NCBI GenBank assembly: GCA_024402435.1
Contig: JAKSTU010000009.1
Coordinates: 1 to 64,000 of the forward strand
Direction: 5' to 3'
From: Treponemataceae bacterium
GTDB taxonomy: Bacteria; Spirochaetota; Spirochaetia; Treponematales; Treponemataceae
Length of the DNA: 64,000 nt
Positions 45,161-55,700 of the stretch are shown here, one piece after another; within the stretch, counting starts at the first letter, position 1, and each line of letters opens with the position of its first letter. The notes beneath the pieces are model-generated. The model worked only from the letters and a program-made list of their open reading frames with translations. It was not told where the DNA came from and did not search any database. A program made the translations under genes and the position numbers.

Positions 45161-45883
45161 TTATTCTTCGTCCTGCCATTCATAAATTCTGCCCTTTAGG
45201 ATTGCGTTGTACATTTTTGTTTTGACACCATGGTTTTCTCTGTTCATTTGGGCAAGAAGATTCTTTACGTACTGGCGGCGGGTAATACCGTCGTGGGGGC
45301 AGGGATTTTTTACGCAGGGCAGAGAATATTTGTTTCTGAAACCGATGATTTCTTTTTCGGGAATGCTGATCAACGGGCGTATTACAGTGATTCCGGCTTC
45401 TTTGAAGAAAACTTTGGGCGGAAAAGTAAAGAACTGGCCTTCATACATCAGTGAGAGCATCATTGTTTCAATCATGTCATCCTGGTGATGTGCATAGGCA
45501 ACTTTGTTGCAGCCGTGTTCACGGGCAAAATTGTTGATGGCACCTTTCCGGAGTTTTGCGCACATTGCACAATATGTTCCTTTCCGGACTTTTTCGTGGA
45601 GAATCGCGGCAATTTCCGTTTTCAGAACATGATACTCCACATCCAGTTCTCTGCAGAGCTCCCTGATTCCCGACAAATCCATTTCTCCGAAGCCCAGATC
45701 AGCTGTCACTGCAATAATCTGGAATTTTTTCGGATAGAATCTTCTGAGGCCGGAAAGAGCATAAAGAAGTGCAAGAGAATCTTTTCCGCCGGAAATTCCC
45801 AAGGCGATTCTGTCACCTTCTTCTATCAGATCGAACTGTTGGACACATTGCCGCGTATAGCTGTAAAGCCGCTGGAGAGTCAT
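45161..45883 (-). CDS. ttcA: TtcA-like tRNA 2-thiolation protein
   Basis: A 240-aa PP-loop ATP pyrophosphatase of the TtcA/TtuA family, which adds sulfur to tRNA (cytidine 32 in TtcA). The PP-loop is LGISGGKDSLALL. The CxxC pair is CAMCAKLRKG, and a third conserved Cys lies in CVKNPCPHDG, consistent with an Fe-S cluster. It is shorter than E. coli TtcA. No Shine-Dalgarno; TACACT lies 6 nt before the ATG. Confidence 0.85.
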   Translation of the reverse strand: MTLQRLYSYTRQCVQQFDLIEEGDRIALGISGGKDSLALLYALSGLRRFYPKKFQIIAVTADLGFGEMDLSGIRELCRELDVEYHVLKTEIAAILHEKVRKGTYCAMCAKLRKGAINNFAREHGCNKVAYAHHQDDMIETMMLSLMYEGQFFTFPPKVFFKEAGITVIRPLISIPEKEIIGFRNKYSLPCVKNPCPHDGITRRQYVKNLLAQMNRENHGVKTKMYNAILKGRIYEWQDEE

Positions 45884-45889
45884 GGAAAA

Positions 45890-45918
45890 AGTGTATCAGA
45901 TTGAATGTGGTCTGTGAA
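45890..45918 (-). promoter_or_regulatory. Predicted ttcA promoter (leaderless configuration)
   Basis: TTCACA (45918-45913), 17-nt spacer, TACACT (45895-45890), six bases, ATG at 45883. Confidence 0.45.
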
Positions 45919-46015
45919 CGGAAAAATAGGGAAAATGCCCTAAAAAAGCCATGTCAAAAATCTAAAAAAACTCTAAAAACTCTATGCAGTTTCTGGATAA
46001 TGTTGTATTATTTTC

Positions 46016-46021
46016 TATAAT
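46016..46021 (+). promoter_or_regulatory. Predicted -10 element of the Ig-repeat operon
   Basis: TATAAT in the 329-bp gap before the first giant gene. No strong -35 is visible. It would give a leader of about 185 nt, the longest in the window. Confidence 0.4.
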
Positions 46022-46052
46022 AGGGTTAGAATCATTTGTGTAGGCCTAAAAA

Positions 46053-46093
46053 GTGATTTTTTGCGGAAATTTTTGAGAAAATTCACCTTTTTT
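46053..46093 (+). terminator. Terminator-like hairpin in the Ig-operon leader
   Basis: GTGATTTTTT (46053-46062) pairs, with one mismatch, with GAAAATTCAC (46077-46086), followed by six T residues (46088-46093). It lies downstream of the predicted -10 and upstream of the gene, so it could attenuate transcription. A second, shorter hairpin, TGAGA/TCTCA, is at 46127-46139. The stem is AT-rich and weak. Confidence 0.35.
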
Positions 46094-46212
46094 CTTGCAC
46101 GGAGTGTTAAAAATCCGATTAAAAAGTGAGATTTTCTCATTATCAAATTGTAATTTGCCGATGATGACAAAGAATGAGGGTTTTTATCCTCTGATTGTTT
46201 CGGAGTAAGTTT

Positions 46213-49200
46213 ATGCGAAAAGTCTTGTTGATTGGTTGTATGCTTTGTTTTTTCTCACTTCTTTTTGCCGGCGGAAGCCGTGACAGCGTAGAAAGAGAAG
46301 TTCTGCGCACGGACAGCTGGCGTGAAGAATTCGACATCACAGAACAGAAAAGCGGAAAATACAATGTTATGGTCACTGCCGAAGACTTCGGTGGCAATAC
46401 GACTGTCGCAGGACCCTACAATATTTATATTGATCCGGATTCAGACCTTCCGGTTACAGGTATCACAAACCCTCCGCTGGGACTGCGGGTTCCGGGAAAT
46501 CTTAACATTGTAGGTACATGTATTGATGATGATGCAGTTGCTTACGTGGAACTGATTCTTGACGGCGATGAAGAACATCCTGTCCGTGCAGAAGGGCAGG
46601 ACTTCTGGTCTTATTATCTTGATACTACGAAACTGAAAGACGGAACCCATTCAATTGTTGCAACAGGTGTGGATATCAACGGATTGAGAGGACATTCTGT
46701 TTCGACCGAATGGGACTTGGACCGTGCAAAGCCTGTTACTGAGATAACAAATCATGAAATGGGAGAACTGATTTCCGGACGGCTGAATCTGCAGGGAAGC
46801 GTGTATGACGGAAACGGAATCAAGGAACTTGCATATTCGCTGGACAACGGCAACACATACAAGGAACTGAAATTCAAAACTAATGCCCGTGAGCAGACAA
46901 CTACTTTTTCTCTTACAGTTGATACTACAAAACTGAAAGACGGTCCTGCAATTCTGTGGTTCAAGGCTTTGGACAACAAGGGATCCGAAGGATACAGTTC
47001 ATATCTGTGCTTTGTGGACAATACAAAGGCTGACATTCACATTTTCTATCCGGAGCCGGATGAGCCGGTGAACGGAATTTTTGCAATTGCGGGTTCTGTC
47101 TACGACACAATCGGTATTACAAAACTTACTTGGGCTTTTGACAAGGAAAGCGGAGAATTCGATCTGATAGCGGGAGATCCCTACTGGGTAAAAGAATTCG
47201 ATATTCGCGGTGATACTTCAAAAAGCCATGACTTTACGATTTCTGCTACGGACAAAGCGGGAAACGTTACTACGGTACACCGCAGACTGTCTGTGGATCT
47301 TGCAGCGGACAAACCGGTTGTGGAGCTTCAGTATCCCGTATATGAAGCAACAGGCCTCAAAGAGTTGGACAAAAACGGTCTTCTTGTAGACAATGATCTT
47401 TTCCTGCGGGGCTTTGCCACAGACGATGACGGAATTGAAAAGATTTATTGGACGATTGACGGCGGTGAAGAACACGCTGTAAATACTTTCGGCGCTTTTT
47501 ATGTGGATTTGAAAAAAGAGCTGGGCGGCATGCCTTCTGCAGGAACACATACACTTCGTGTTTGGGCTGAAGATATTTACGGAACTGTCGGAAACAGCAC
47601 TCAGACAGTTTTTACGGTCATGGGTCCTGTTCCTGTTTTTGACGAACCGGTTCTCAGAATAAAAAGCGGTGCTGATGCAGGTGAAACTGCTTATAAATCC
47701 GGCATCGAAGTGCATCCTGAAAGCGGAGCAGTTTTTTCCGGAACTGTTCAGAGCGATTGCGGTCTGAATCGTGTATGGTGGGAGATAAACGGTATTGAAT
47801 CGGGAGAAACACTTTTCAAATCTGTCAAATCTCCGAGCCGTTATGACATTCCCATGGCTTCTGCTCCTATGGGGCTTGTAAAGATTGATGTTCATGCAGA
47901 AGATCTTTATGGCCGCGAGACAGTCCGTAACTATATGGTCTACATGACCAATGTTTCCAAAGAACATGGTGTACAGCGGGTGATTTTCTCCGACAGCGGA
48001 ATTGATCAGGAAACAGGGCTTGTTGATTTTACTGCAAACAGTGTTGTAAGCGGTTACTTTACCGGCGGAAAGGCAAAAAGCGTAGAATTTGTTCCGGCAA
48101 CAGAATTTGCAACAGTTTCATTGAAGGGAAACTCCATTATCATCAAATCTACCGGTACGAGAGGTCAGAGTGAAAAAGTCTGTGTAAGAGTAACCACGGA
48201 CAGAGGCTTTGAATATGATTCCAAACCGATTTATTTCGGACTGGAAGAAAAAGCTCCTGTGGTCAGTTTCAATCAGAAGGCTCCCTACGACGGTTTCAGC
48301 AAGGTTACACTTTCCGGCAATGTTACGAAATATGCAGAAAACTCTCCTCTTTCAGGCGGTTACCGCATTCTGAACGCATCTCATGGTGTGTCAGGTGCTT
48401 CCGGAAAAACTCCGGCAGTTCCTGCAGAACTTCCTGCATGGAATGATTTTTCCATTGCAGAAGACGGTTCTTTTGAAATTTCGTTGAATCCTTCCAGTTT
48501 TGAGGAAGGCACTTCCATTGTAGAGTTTTTTGTCAAAACCGGATTCAGTCCGAAAACCACAATGGCTGCAATAGTTTCCAGAGTAACACCTCTTCCCGGT
48601 CCTGACCCGGAAGATCCCAAAGCAAAGGCTCCTGTAGCTGCGGCTCCCGTGTTCTCATGGATTGAAGGCGAAAATCTGTATTACACCTGTTATTATCAGG
48701 GAGACCTGACGCTGTTTTCTCTGAGCGCGGCCGGCGAAGTTTTTGCAGAAACTCCGGAAGGTGCTTCCGGCCCTGTTGTTAACGGAAAAACACTTTTTGC
48801 ACAGGGCGGCATGATCAGCGAGTCTTTGTTCGGAGAAACTTCCGGCAATGCAGACATAAAGATTGTGGCCGGAAACGGAAAATCCTATGTCTCAAAATAT
48901 TCGGTGACACGTTATGCAAAGCCTTCTGTAAAGATTGATACAGTGGGTGGAGATTCATACCGGTCCGGAATGAAAGTTGAACTGCCTGCCGGCGCTGCTG
49001 ACAAACTGAATCCTGTTGCAGTTCATGTTTCTGTGTCCTGTGCTCAGAATATTTCATCTGCAACATATACCATAAGTGCTGCCCAGGAACAGGAAGCAGA
49101 AGGCGGAATCTCAGGCGGACGGCGGAGCATCGGTGCACCTGCTTTTGCCGCACAGACAGGAAAACTGACACTTAAAAAAGTCCTTCAGTCAGACGGAACA

Positions 49201-52200
49201 GCTTCTGCCACAGAATATGAAGGAGAAATTATACTTTCAAACATGCCCGCAGGTTATGCGGACATAAGCATTGCAGTTGCATGCGGGGCGAATACGGCGG
49301 TGGCAAAGGGGTCTGTAAGTGTAGTCCGCCAGCAGCCGGATGAACGTCCTGCCGATGATGAAAGACTTTATTGGACAAATCAGATCAAGCGCAGCAAATC
49401 AGGCGAATACCTTTTGGGAAAAGACAGCGTTCTTTCAATGTACGCAAATGTTTCTTCCCCCATAAAAGTCCGTCTGACGGATGATAATCCGAATCTTTCA
49501 GTTTCTGCGGACGGAAACATGATTCTGCTCAAACCGCAGACAGAAGGTCTTTTTGAAAACATTGTCATTGAATATACGGATTCGGAAGGTTTTGTTTATA
49601 CAAGTGATTCCTTTGATCTCCGCTGTGATTACGGAGCTCCGGAGCTTGCATTCATCGAACCGAAAAATCAGGCCTGGGTCCGGCAGGAACTTCATCTGGA
49701 AGTATCTGCTTCTGATGTAAACGGTCTTGCTTTTGTGGATTATTCTCTTGACGGCGGAACAACCTGGAGAAAGCTGAGCCTTTTGGACGAACAGACGGAA
49801 GGAATCTACGGCGGCGATATTTCATTGTCTTCTGTCCGTGACGGACTGATTCCTCTGGATATCCGCGCCGGCGACACATTCGGAAATCAGGTATTGCTCA
49901 ACAGAAGCCTTTTCAAAGACACAGCCGCACCGGAAGTTCTTACGATTACTCCGGCTGCAGGTGATACTGTAAACGGTGAGAACCTTCTGGTAATGGTTGT
50001 CAAAGAAAATGGAAGACTTGTTTCTGCAGATTACGTGCTTGACGAGTTCTATACCGAAACCGAAGAGACTCCGAAAACTGCCAGAGTAGAAAGCCTCGGC
50101 AAAACTGATTCAGAAGAAACTGCACCGGCAGAAATCACAAAACCGGACACGTCTCTCAGAATCACAAGAAGTGCAAGAACTGATTCGTCTCAGAAAGCAT
50201 CTGCTATTTTTTCAGCAGCAGTGAATAATTCTGCAGACACGGAGAATTCTGCAAATTCAGACGAAGTTGAAGAAGTGGAAGAAGAAGCAGTTGAAGAATC
50301 CGGTGCGGAAAAAACCGGAAATTCGGACGACGAAGATTTTTCTGTTCAGGAAGATACGGAAGCAGACGGTGTTGAAGAAGAAAACGGAATGATTCGTGTG
50401 CCGCTAAAAATCGGTCCTGCAATTTATCTGGAAGTCGGAACAGAAGAATGTCCGATTGATAACAATATGTACTTCGAGTTTACCGATGCTGCAGGAAACG
50501 TGAACAGATACATGAAAAAGGCGTACAAAATCGATGCAGAATCTGACAAGCCTATTCTTGAAATCCACGTTCCTGATGAAAATGCCATCCAGACAACGGA
50601 CTTTGTTGTTTCCGGAATTGTATACGATGATGACGGTGAGTCACGTGTCTGGTACAAAATTGATGACAATGATTTTGTGTGTATTGACGAATGGGGAACA
50701 AACTGGGCAATCAACATGCCTTTGTCAATTCTGTCAGACAATGAGCACTCAATTACAATGTTTGCAGAAGACAGTTTCGGAATCAGAAGTGACTATGTGA
50801 CACGGAATGTAAGAATTTCTCTTGAAGAACCGCAGGGTGAAATGCAGTTCCCGACTTTTGAAGAAACTGTAAGCGGTCGTGTTCAGGTTTCAGGAATTGC
50901 ATCTGATGCCAACGGAATAAAAGATGTGCAGGTTTCCATAGACAACGGTAATTCATGGCAGTCTGTAGCAGGTTTTGAAAACTGGATTTATGAATATGAC
51001 AGCCGTGTAATGCAGGACGGAACCCATGTTGTATTCATCAAGATTTGGGATGCATACGATGTTCAGAGCCTTTATTCAAGCCTTATCAACATTGACAATA
51101 CGGCTCCCGTAATCAATTTGGAAAGCCCTGTGGACGGCTCCTATCTTGCTTCAGGCGTTCTTGCTCTTTCTGGTCAGGCAACAGACAATATCGGACTCAA
51201 ATCCTTGAAACTGTATCTTCATCCTATGGATCAGGAAGAAGACGGAAACAGACCGGATCTGGAATTTGATGTAGAAGTTGCGGAAATCATTTCTCAGCAG
51301 ATTGATATCAGCAATGTGCCTGACGGACTTTACAACATGGAAATGATCGGATGCGATTCAGCCGGAAACGAAACCCGTGTATCACGCAATATCAACATTG
51401 ATGCTACCCGCGATTCTGCAGAAATTCAGCTGCTGTATCCAATGAACGGTGAAAATCTTTGCGGAAACTTCAATATATATGGAAATATTGTAACCGAAGT
51501 TCCTGTTGATTCAATTGAACTGCTGATGGACGGCAAACATCTGGCCAGATCGGAAATCAGTTCTACAATGTATTTCAAATTTGAACTGAATCCTGAACTG
51601 ATTTCTTCCGGCACTCATGTTTACAGTGCACGTGCAACTCTGGAAAACGGAAAAGTTGTTTATTCACCGGAACAGTTCTTCAATTATTCTGTGGCAGGTC
51701 CATGGATAACAATTGACAGTATCTCCATGGGAGACTTTGCCATTGACAGACCTTTCCTTGAAGGACGTGCCGGTTACGGACTGACAGAAGCGGAAGTTCT
51801 TATGTTGCGTGACAAAACAGCCGACAAATACGAAAAGCAGCAGGTTCAGAAAAAAGCACTCCAAAGTGTGGAAATCAGTTTTGACAACGGAAAGACCTTT
51901 AAGGAAATCTCCCAGAAAGAGGCATGGAGTTTCCGTATAGAAAACGATGAGTATCCGGAAGGAAAGGTGTTCATAGTTGTCCGTGCAACGATGGTCAACG
52001 GCGAAACCGCCATGACACGCACGATTCTGCAGATAGACAAAACTGCACCTGAAGTCAGACTTATTTCGCCTGTGGAAAGCGGGCGGTACAATGAAAAGCT
52101 TGTTTTCTCCGGACTGAGCTCTGACGATGTGGACATAAAGAATCTGAGCGTCAAACTGCGAAGCGGAGACAAAGCCTCTTACGAGGTTCCCACATTCATT

Positions 52201-52713
52201 CAGGGTCTGTACCTTGATACTCAGATTTGGGGTGCTACAATGTACAGTGTTGGCGTGGGACTTACGTTCTTTGACGACAACGTAAAACTTCAGTTCCAGT
52301 TCGGACAGATGAAGCAGGAATGGTATGATGCCGTCAATGAATTCTTCGGTAACGCTATGGATCCCTTGCGTTACGGCGGTAATGTTCTCGGACTGAAACT
52401 GCTGGCAAACATCGGTTCTGTTCCGTTCAGTTATTTCTGGGGGCCGGACTGGAACTGGCTGAGTACCCGCTTTGCTTTGGGTGCAAACTTCAGTTATTTC
52501 AGCGAAACTCAGAGCGGCAAAGCGCAAATCCTTTCTGCTTTGCTTGCCCAATTGGAGTTTCCGCGCATATCTTTTGAGAAGAACACAATGTTCCGGACAC
52601 TTTCGCTGGTATCGGAGCTTCAGTTATGGTCAATTCCTACGGACGTTGCGCTTAAGAATTCTAAGCCGATTATCCCGCAGTTCAGTATGGGAGTACGTTT
52701 GAGCGTATTCTGA
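46213..52713 (+). CDS. Giant secreted Ig-like-repeat protein with C-terminal beta-barrel-like domain
   Basis: A 2166-aa protein. Signal peptide MRKVLLIGCMLCFFSLLFAG lacks a lipobox Cys at the cleavage site. Most of the protein is a string of Ig-like domains of about 90-110 residues (VDNTKADIHIFYPEPDEPVNG, IDNTAPVINLESPVDGSY and similar). An acidic Glu/Asp-rich insert lies near residues 1345-1400. The last 170 or so residues change character, with alternating aromatic strands (MYSVGVGLTFFDDNVKLQF) and a terminal Phe (MGVRLSVF), as in outer-membrane barrels. The start is set at 46213, preceded by CGGAG. The second giant gene follows after 24 nt. Probably displays Ig repeats from the outer membrane. 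Confidence 0.75.
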   Translation: MRKVLLIGCMLCFFSLLFAGGSRDSVEREVLRTDSWREEFDITEQKSGKYNVMVTAEDFGGNTTVAGPYNIYIDPDSDLPVTGITNPPLGLRVPGNLNIVGTCIDDDAVAYVELILDGDEEHPVRAEGQDFWSYYLDTTKLKDGTHSIVATGVDINGLRGHSVSTEWDLDRAKPVTEITNHEMGELISGRLNLQGSVYDGNGIKELAYSLDNGNTYKELKFKTNAREQTTTFSLTVDTTKLKDGPAILWFKALDNKGSEGYSSYLCFVDNTKADIHIFYPEPDEPVNGIFAIAGSVYDTIGITKLTWAFDKESGEFDLIAGDPYWVKEFDIRGDTSKSHDFTISATDKAGNVTTVHRRLSVDLAADKPVVELQYPVYEATGLKELDKNGLLVDNDLFLRGFATDDDGIEKIYWTIDGGEEHAVNTFGAFYVDLKKELGGMPSAGTHTLRVWAEDIYGTVGNSTQTVFTVMGPVPVFDEPVLRIKSGADAGETAYKSGIEVHPESGAVFSGTVQSDCGLNRVWWEINGIESGETLFKSVKSPSRYDIPMASAPMGLVKIDVHAEDLYGRETVRNYMVYMTNVSKEHGVQRVIFSDSGIDQETGLVDFTANSVVSGYFTGGKAKSVEFVPATEFATVSLKGNSIIIKSTGTRGQSEKVCVRVTTDRGFEYDSKPIYFGLEEKAPVVSFNQKAPYDGFSKVTLSGNVTKYAENSPLSGGYRILNASHGVSGASGKTPAVPAELPAWNDFSIAEDGSFEISLNPSSFEEGTSIVEFFVKTGFSPKTTMAAIVSRVTPLPGPDPEDPKAKAPVAAAPVFSWIEGENLYYTCYYQGDLTLFSLSAAGEVFAETPEGASGPVVNGKTLFAQGGMISESLFGETSGNADIKIVAGNGKSYVSKYSVTRYAKPSVKIDTVGGDSYRSGMKVELPAGAADKLNPVAVHVSVSCAQNISSATYTISAAQEQEAEGGISGGRRSIGAPAFAAQTGKLTLKKVLQSDGTASATEYEGEIILSNMPAGYADISIAVACGANTAVAKGSVSVVRQQPDERPADDERLYWTNQIKRSKSGEYLLGKDSVLSMYANVSSPIKVRLTDDNPNLSVSADGNMILLKPQTEGLFENIVIEYTDSEGFVYTSDSFDLRCDYGAPELAFIEPKNQAWVRQELHLEVSASDVNGLAFVDYSLDGGTTWRKLSLLDEQTEGIYGGDISLSSVRDGLIPLDIRAGDTFGNQVLLNRSLFKDTAAPEVLTITPAAGDTVNGENLLVMVVKENGRLVSADYVLDEFYTETEETPKTARVESLGKTDSEETAPAEITKPDTSLRITRSARTDSSQKASAIFSAAVNNSADTENSANSDEVEEVEEEAVEESGAEKTGNSDDEDFSVQEDTEADGVEEENGMIRVPLKIGPAIYLEVGTEECPIDNNMYFEFTDAAGNVNRYMKKAYKIDAESDKPILEIHVPDENAIQTTDFVVSGIVYDDDGESRVWYKIDDNDFVCIDEWGTNWAINMPLSILSDNEHSITMFAEDSFGIRSDYVTRNVRISLEEPQGEMQFPTFEETVSGRVQVSGIASDANGIKDVQVSIDNGNSWQSVAGFENWIYEYDSRVMQDGTHVVFIKIWDAYDVQSLYSSLINIDNTAPVINLESPVDGSYLASGVLALSGQATDNIGLKSLKLYLHPMDQEEDGNRPDLEFDVEVAEIISQQIDISNVPDGLYNMEMIGCDSAGNETRVSRNINIDATRDSAEIQLLYPMNGENLCGNFNIYGNIVTEVPVDSIELLMDGKHLARSEISSTMYFKFELNPELISSGTHVYSARATLENGKVVYSPEQFFNYSVAGPWITIDSISMGDFAIDRPFLEGRAGYGLTEAEVLMLRDKTADKYEKQQVQKKALQSVEISFDNGKTFKEISQKEAWSFRIENDEYPEGKVFIVVRATMVNGETAMTRTILQIDKTAPEVRLISPVESGRYNEKLVFSGLSSDDVDIKNLSVKLRSGDKASYEVPTFIQGLYLDTQIWGATMYSVGVGLTFFDDNVKLQFQFGQMKQEWYDAVNEFFGNAMDPLRYGGNVLGLKLLANIGSVPFSYFWGPDWNWLSTRFALGANFSYFSETQSGKAQILSALLAQLEFPRISFEKNTMFRTLSLVSELQLWSIPTDVALKNSKPIIPQFSMGVRLSVF

Positions 52714-52737
52714 TAAGGGACAAAGAAGGAGAACAAT

Positions 52738-55700
52738 ATGAAAAACAAAACATCAGTACAAAACATTACACGCGTAGCATTGGGGGCTTTGCTCGTATCT
52801 ACTTCGCTTTTCTTCTCGTGTCCCCAGGCAGGTTTGGGACCGACTGTCGATACGGAGGCACCGAAGGTAGAAATCATTTCTCCTTTCACAAAGTCTGTTG
52901 TGTCGAGAATCATCACCATTTCAGGAACTGCAAGTGATGATAAGAAACTGAATTCTCTGTCCCTTAATCTGGAAGGAACCACTTACAAAAGAACAAAGAA
53001 AATCGAAAATATAGCTGTTTTGGAAGACGGCATCTGGACTTACGATTTTGATACAAAATCTCTTTTGGACGATTCATACAGTATTACTGCAGAAGCAATA
53101 GATGCTGAGAACAAGAAGTCATATTCAACAGTAATATATGAAATTGACAATACAGCTCCGGTTCTCGTTCTGGACCGTCCGAATTCAACGACAGAATCTC
53201 AGTCTGAAGACATTGACTCTTTCGGTGTAAAAATCAGTGTAAAGGGAACAGTAACTGATGATCATGAAGTCAGGACACTGTCTTTTAAAGTATATGACAG
53301 CCCTGATGATGTAGACCCGATTGCAGAGAAAAAATTTACAAACTTCGGTAAAGACTTTGATCTGAACCCCGGAGACGATTTTTATGACACAGCTTATGGT
53401 GCTGAATCCGGCGTAAAAACGCTGTACTACACAATTTCCGCAGAAGATGAAGCAGGAAATGAATCTGAAGTGTTTTATCTGCGTGAAAACCTTGCAAATG
53501 CAGGTGACAAAGATTATGGCGGAATAACGATTACAAGTGATGAACTGTCAGGAAAAAACATTTACAGCGCAAACAACAAGACTTTTTATGCAGGCACTGA
53601 CGGAAAAGATGACCTTGCAAAGCTGGCAAAATCAGAAAAACTGCTTGAAGCAGCAATGGAATATGAAATTTCAGGTGTTGCCGATCCGCATAAGAGCATC
53701 GGTAAGTTTACAGTTGAAAAATCAAGTACGCCTTCATTCTCACTGCAGGGAATTTCAAAGACTGAACTGGGAAATGGCTTAAGTACAGACAGCTTGGCTG
53801 ATAAGGTTCAGGACGTTATCAGCAAGACTACGGCACTTTCTTTCCTTATTTCTCCGAACAAAAACGGCGATCTGCTTGCCGCAAATGCGGAGGATGTCAA
53901 GGCCCGCATGAAAGTTTATGCAGTCCGCGTAACGGAAATCACAGCCGATGGTAAACTTTTGAACGGAGATACTGATGTTACTTCACAGGAAAGCGGAAGA
54001 TGGACATTGCTTCCTATTTCCGGAGAAGTAAAAAAATCAGGTACCTCATATACTTTCAACGTAAGTGCCGAGAATTTGGGTTATTACACATACGCAATCC
54101 GGCTTGTCGGCAAAGATACGAAAGGTCATCCTTTTGAAAACGAAGGAGACCCCTACCTGATTACTATTGAATCAAGCAATGCAAAACCGGATATTGTGTT
54201 TGACGATGAGAACACCATATACATCAAAGAGGACGGTTCTATCTTAATCAGCGGAAAAGCTTATTCCCATGTTGTTCCTACAGATGATGACGGTGGAAAA
54301 ACTTATCTTATCGTGAAACCGGTTATTGCCGGAATTGAACTGAACATTTCGCCGGTTGGACGCACTGATAACCGCATTGAATGTAAAGAAAGACTGAACG
54401 GATTTGAAGCAGCTTTTGACTTTGAAATTAAAAATGATACAATCAAGCGCTATCTGGATCCGAAACTGACAGAATCAGGAAAGTCCGTTCTGGAAACAAC
54501 AGTGGGAGTACGTGCAATAGATGACGGTCAGAAAGAAAATACTGAAGAAATTCAGCTTCGTTATGACAAAGAACTCCCTACTGTAAAAATCAACAGCCTC
54601 CTGCCTACTCTTAAAATTGACGGAAAAGACAACGTAAACGGTGACTTGGCCCTTAATGCAGAGTGGAACGACAGAAACTTGGACAAAACTATAGTTTCTG
54701 TTGTAAGCAGAGGAGTTGAAACTACAATTAAAGAATATGGAAGCAAGTTCAATTCTTCAGACGAAGTAATCGATACAACAAAGTATCCCGACGGAGAAGA
54801 TCTGGAAATTAAAGTAACTACTTACGACTTGGCCGGAAACATAACTTCCGTTTCAAGAACTGTTCATGTTTATCAGGATTCTGATATTCCTTCCGTCACT
54901 TTTGAAAACATTTACGATTACCGTACATACGCCGATTATCCTGCTGATTCCCTGAAGAATGTTTTCTATGCAACAACAGATACTCTGCGCGGTTCATTGA
55001 GCGATGATGACGGTATTTCAACTCTGGAAGTCCGTGCTGCAAAATATGTTGAGGGCGGTACTTCTGAACAGGCAGTTTGGGACCAGATGGCTCCCGATTC
55101 AGAAAATGACGGTTATATTGAAATTGTGAAAGACGATAACCAGTCAAAGGAATACCGTTTTGAATTCAAACTTAAGGACAAAGACGGAAATTATCTTAGC
55201 AACGGAGAATATTATCTGCAGTTCCGTGTTAAGGACTGTCAGGGAACACCCAGTGTCCGCGAAACAACAGCTGTATGGATTGCAGTTGATGAAGACAAGC
55301 CCTTCATTACGCTTACCGCTTCAGAAGGAAGCTTTATGGCCGGCGGAAAACCAAACTCCATCAGCGGTTCTGTTGAGGATTCAAGCGGAGAAGTAACTCT
55401 CTCAGCGGAGTATAGTTTTACAGGGGAGCATACTTTCGGTGATTTTGAATCAGAGCCGAAGTTATTAGAAGAATATTTCGACAACTTTGAAGATGGTGCG
55501 GGAAAGTGGACAGACAGCTTTAAGGCTCCCAGTGATTCCAACGTTTATGAAATCAATTATAAGGCAAAAGACAAATACGGCCGTGAAGAAAGCAAGAAGG
55601 TTACCTTCAAAATAGACATGACTCCTCCTGTCATTACAGTAACTGACTGGGGTGCCGAACTGATCAAGACAGATTCCAGTGCCTACAAACAGATAAAACT

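Noticed and set aside
51664-52551. A 295-codon minus-strand open frame inside the first Ig-repeat gene
   Set aside because: Antisense to a continuous 2166-aa frame with signal peptide and domain structure; no motif of its own.
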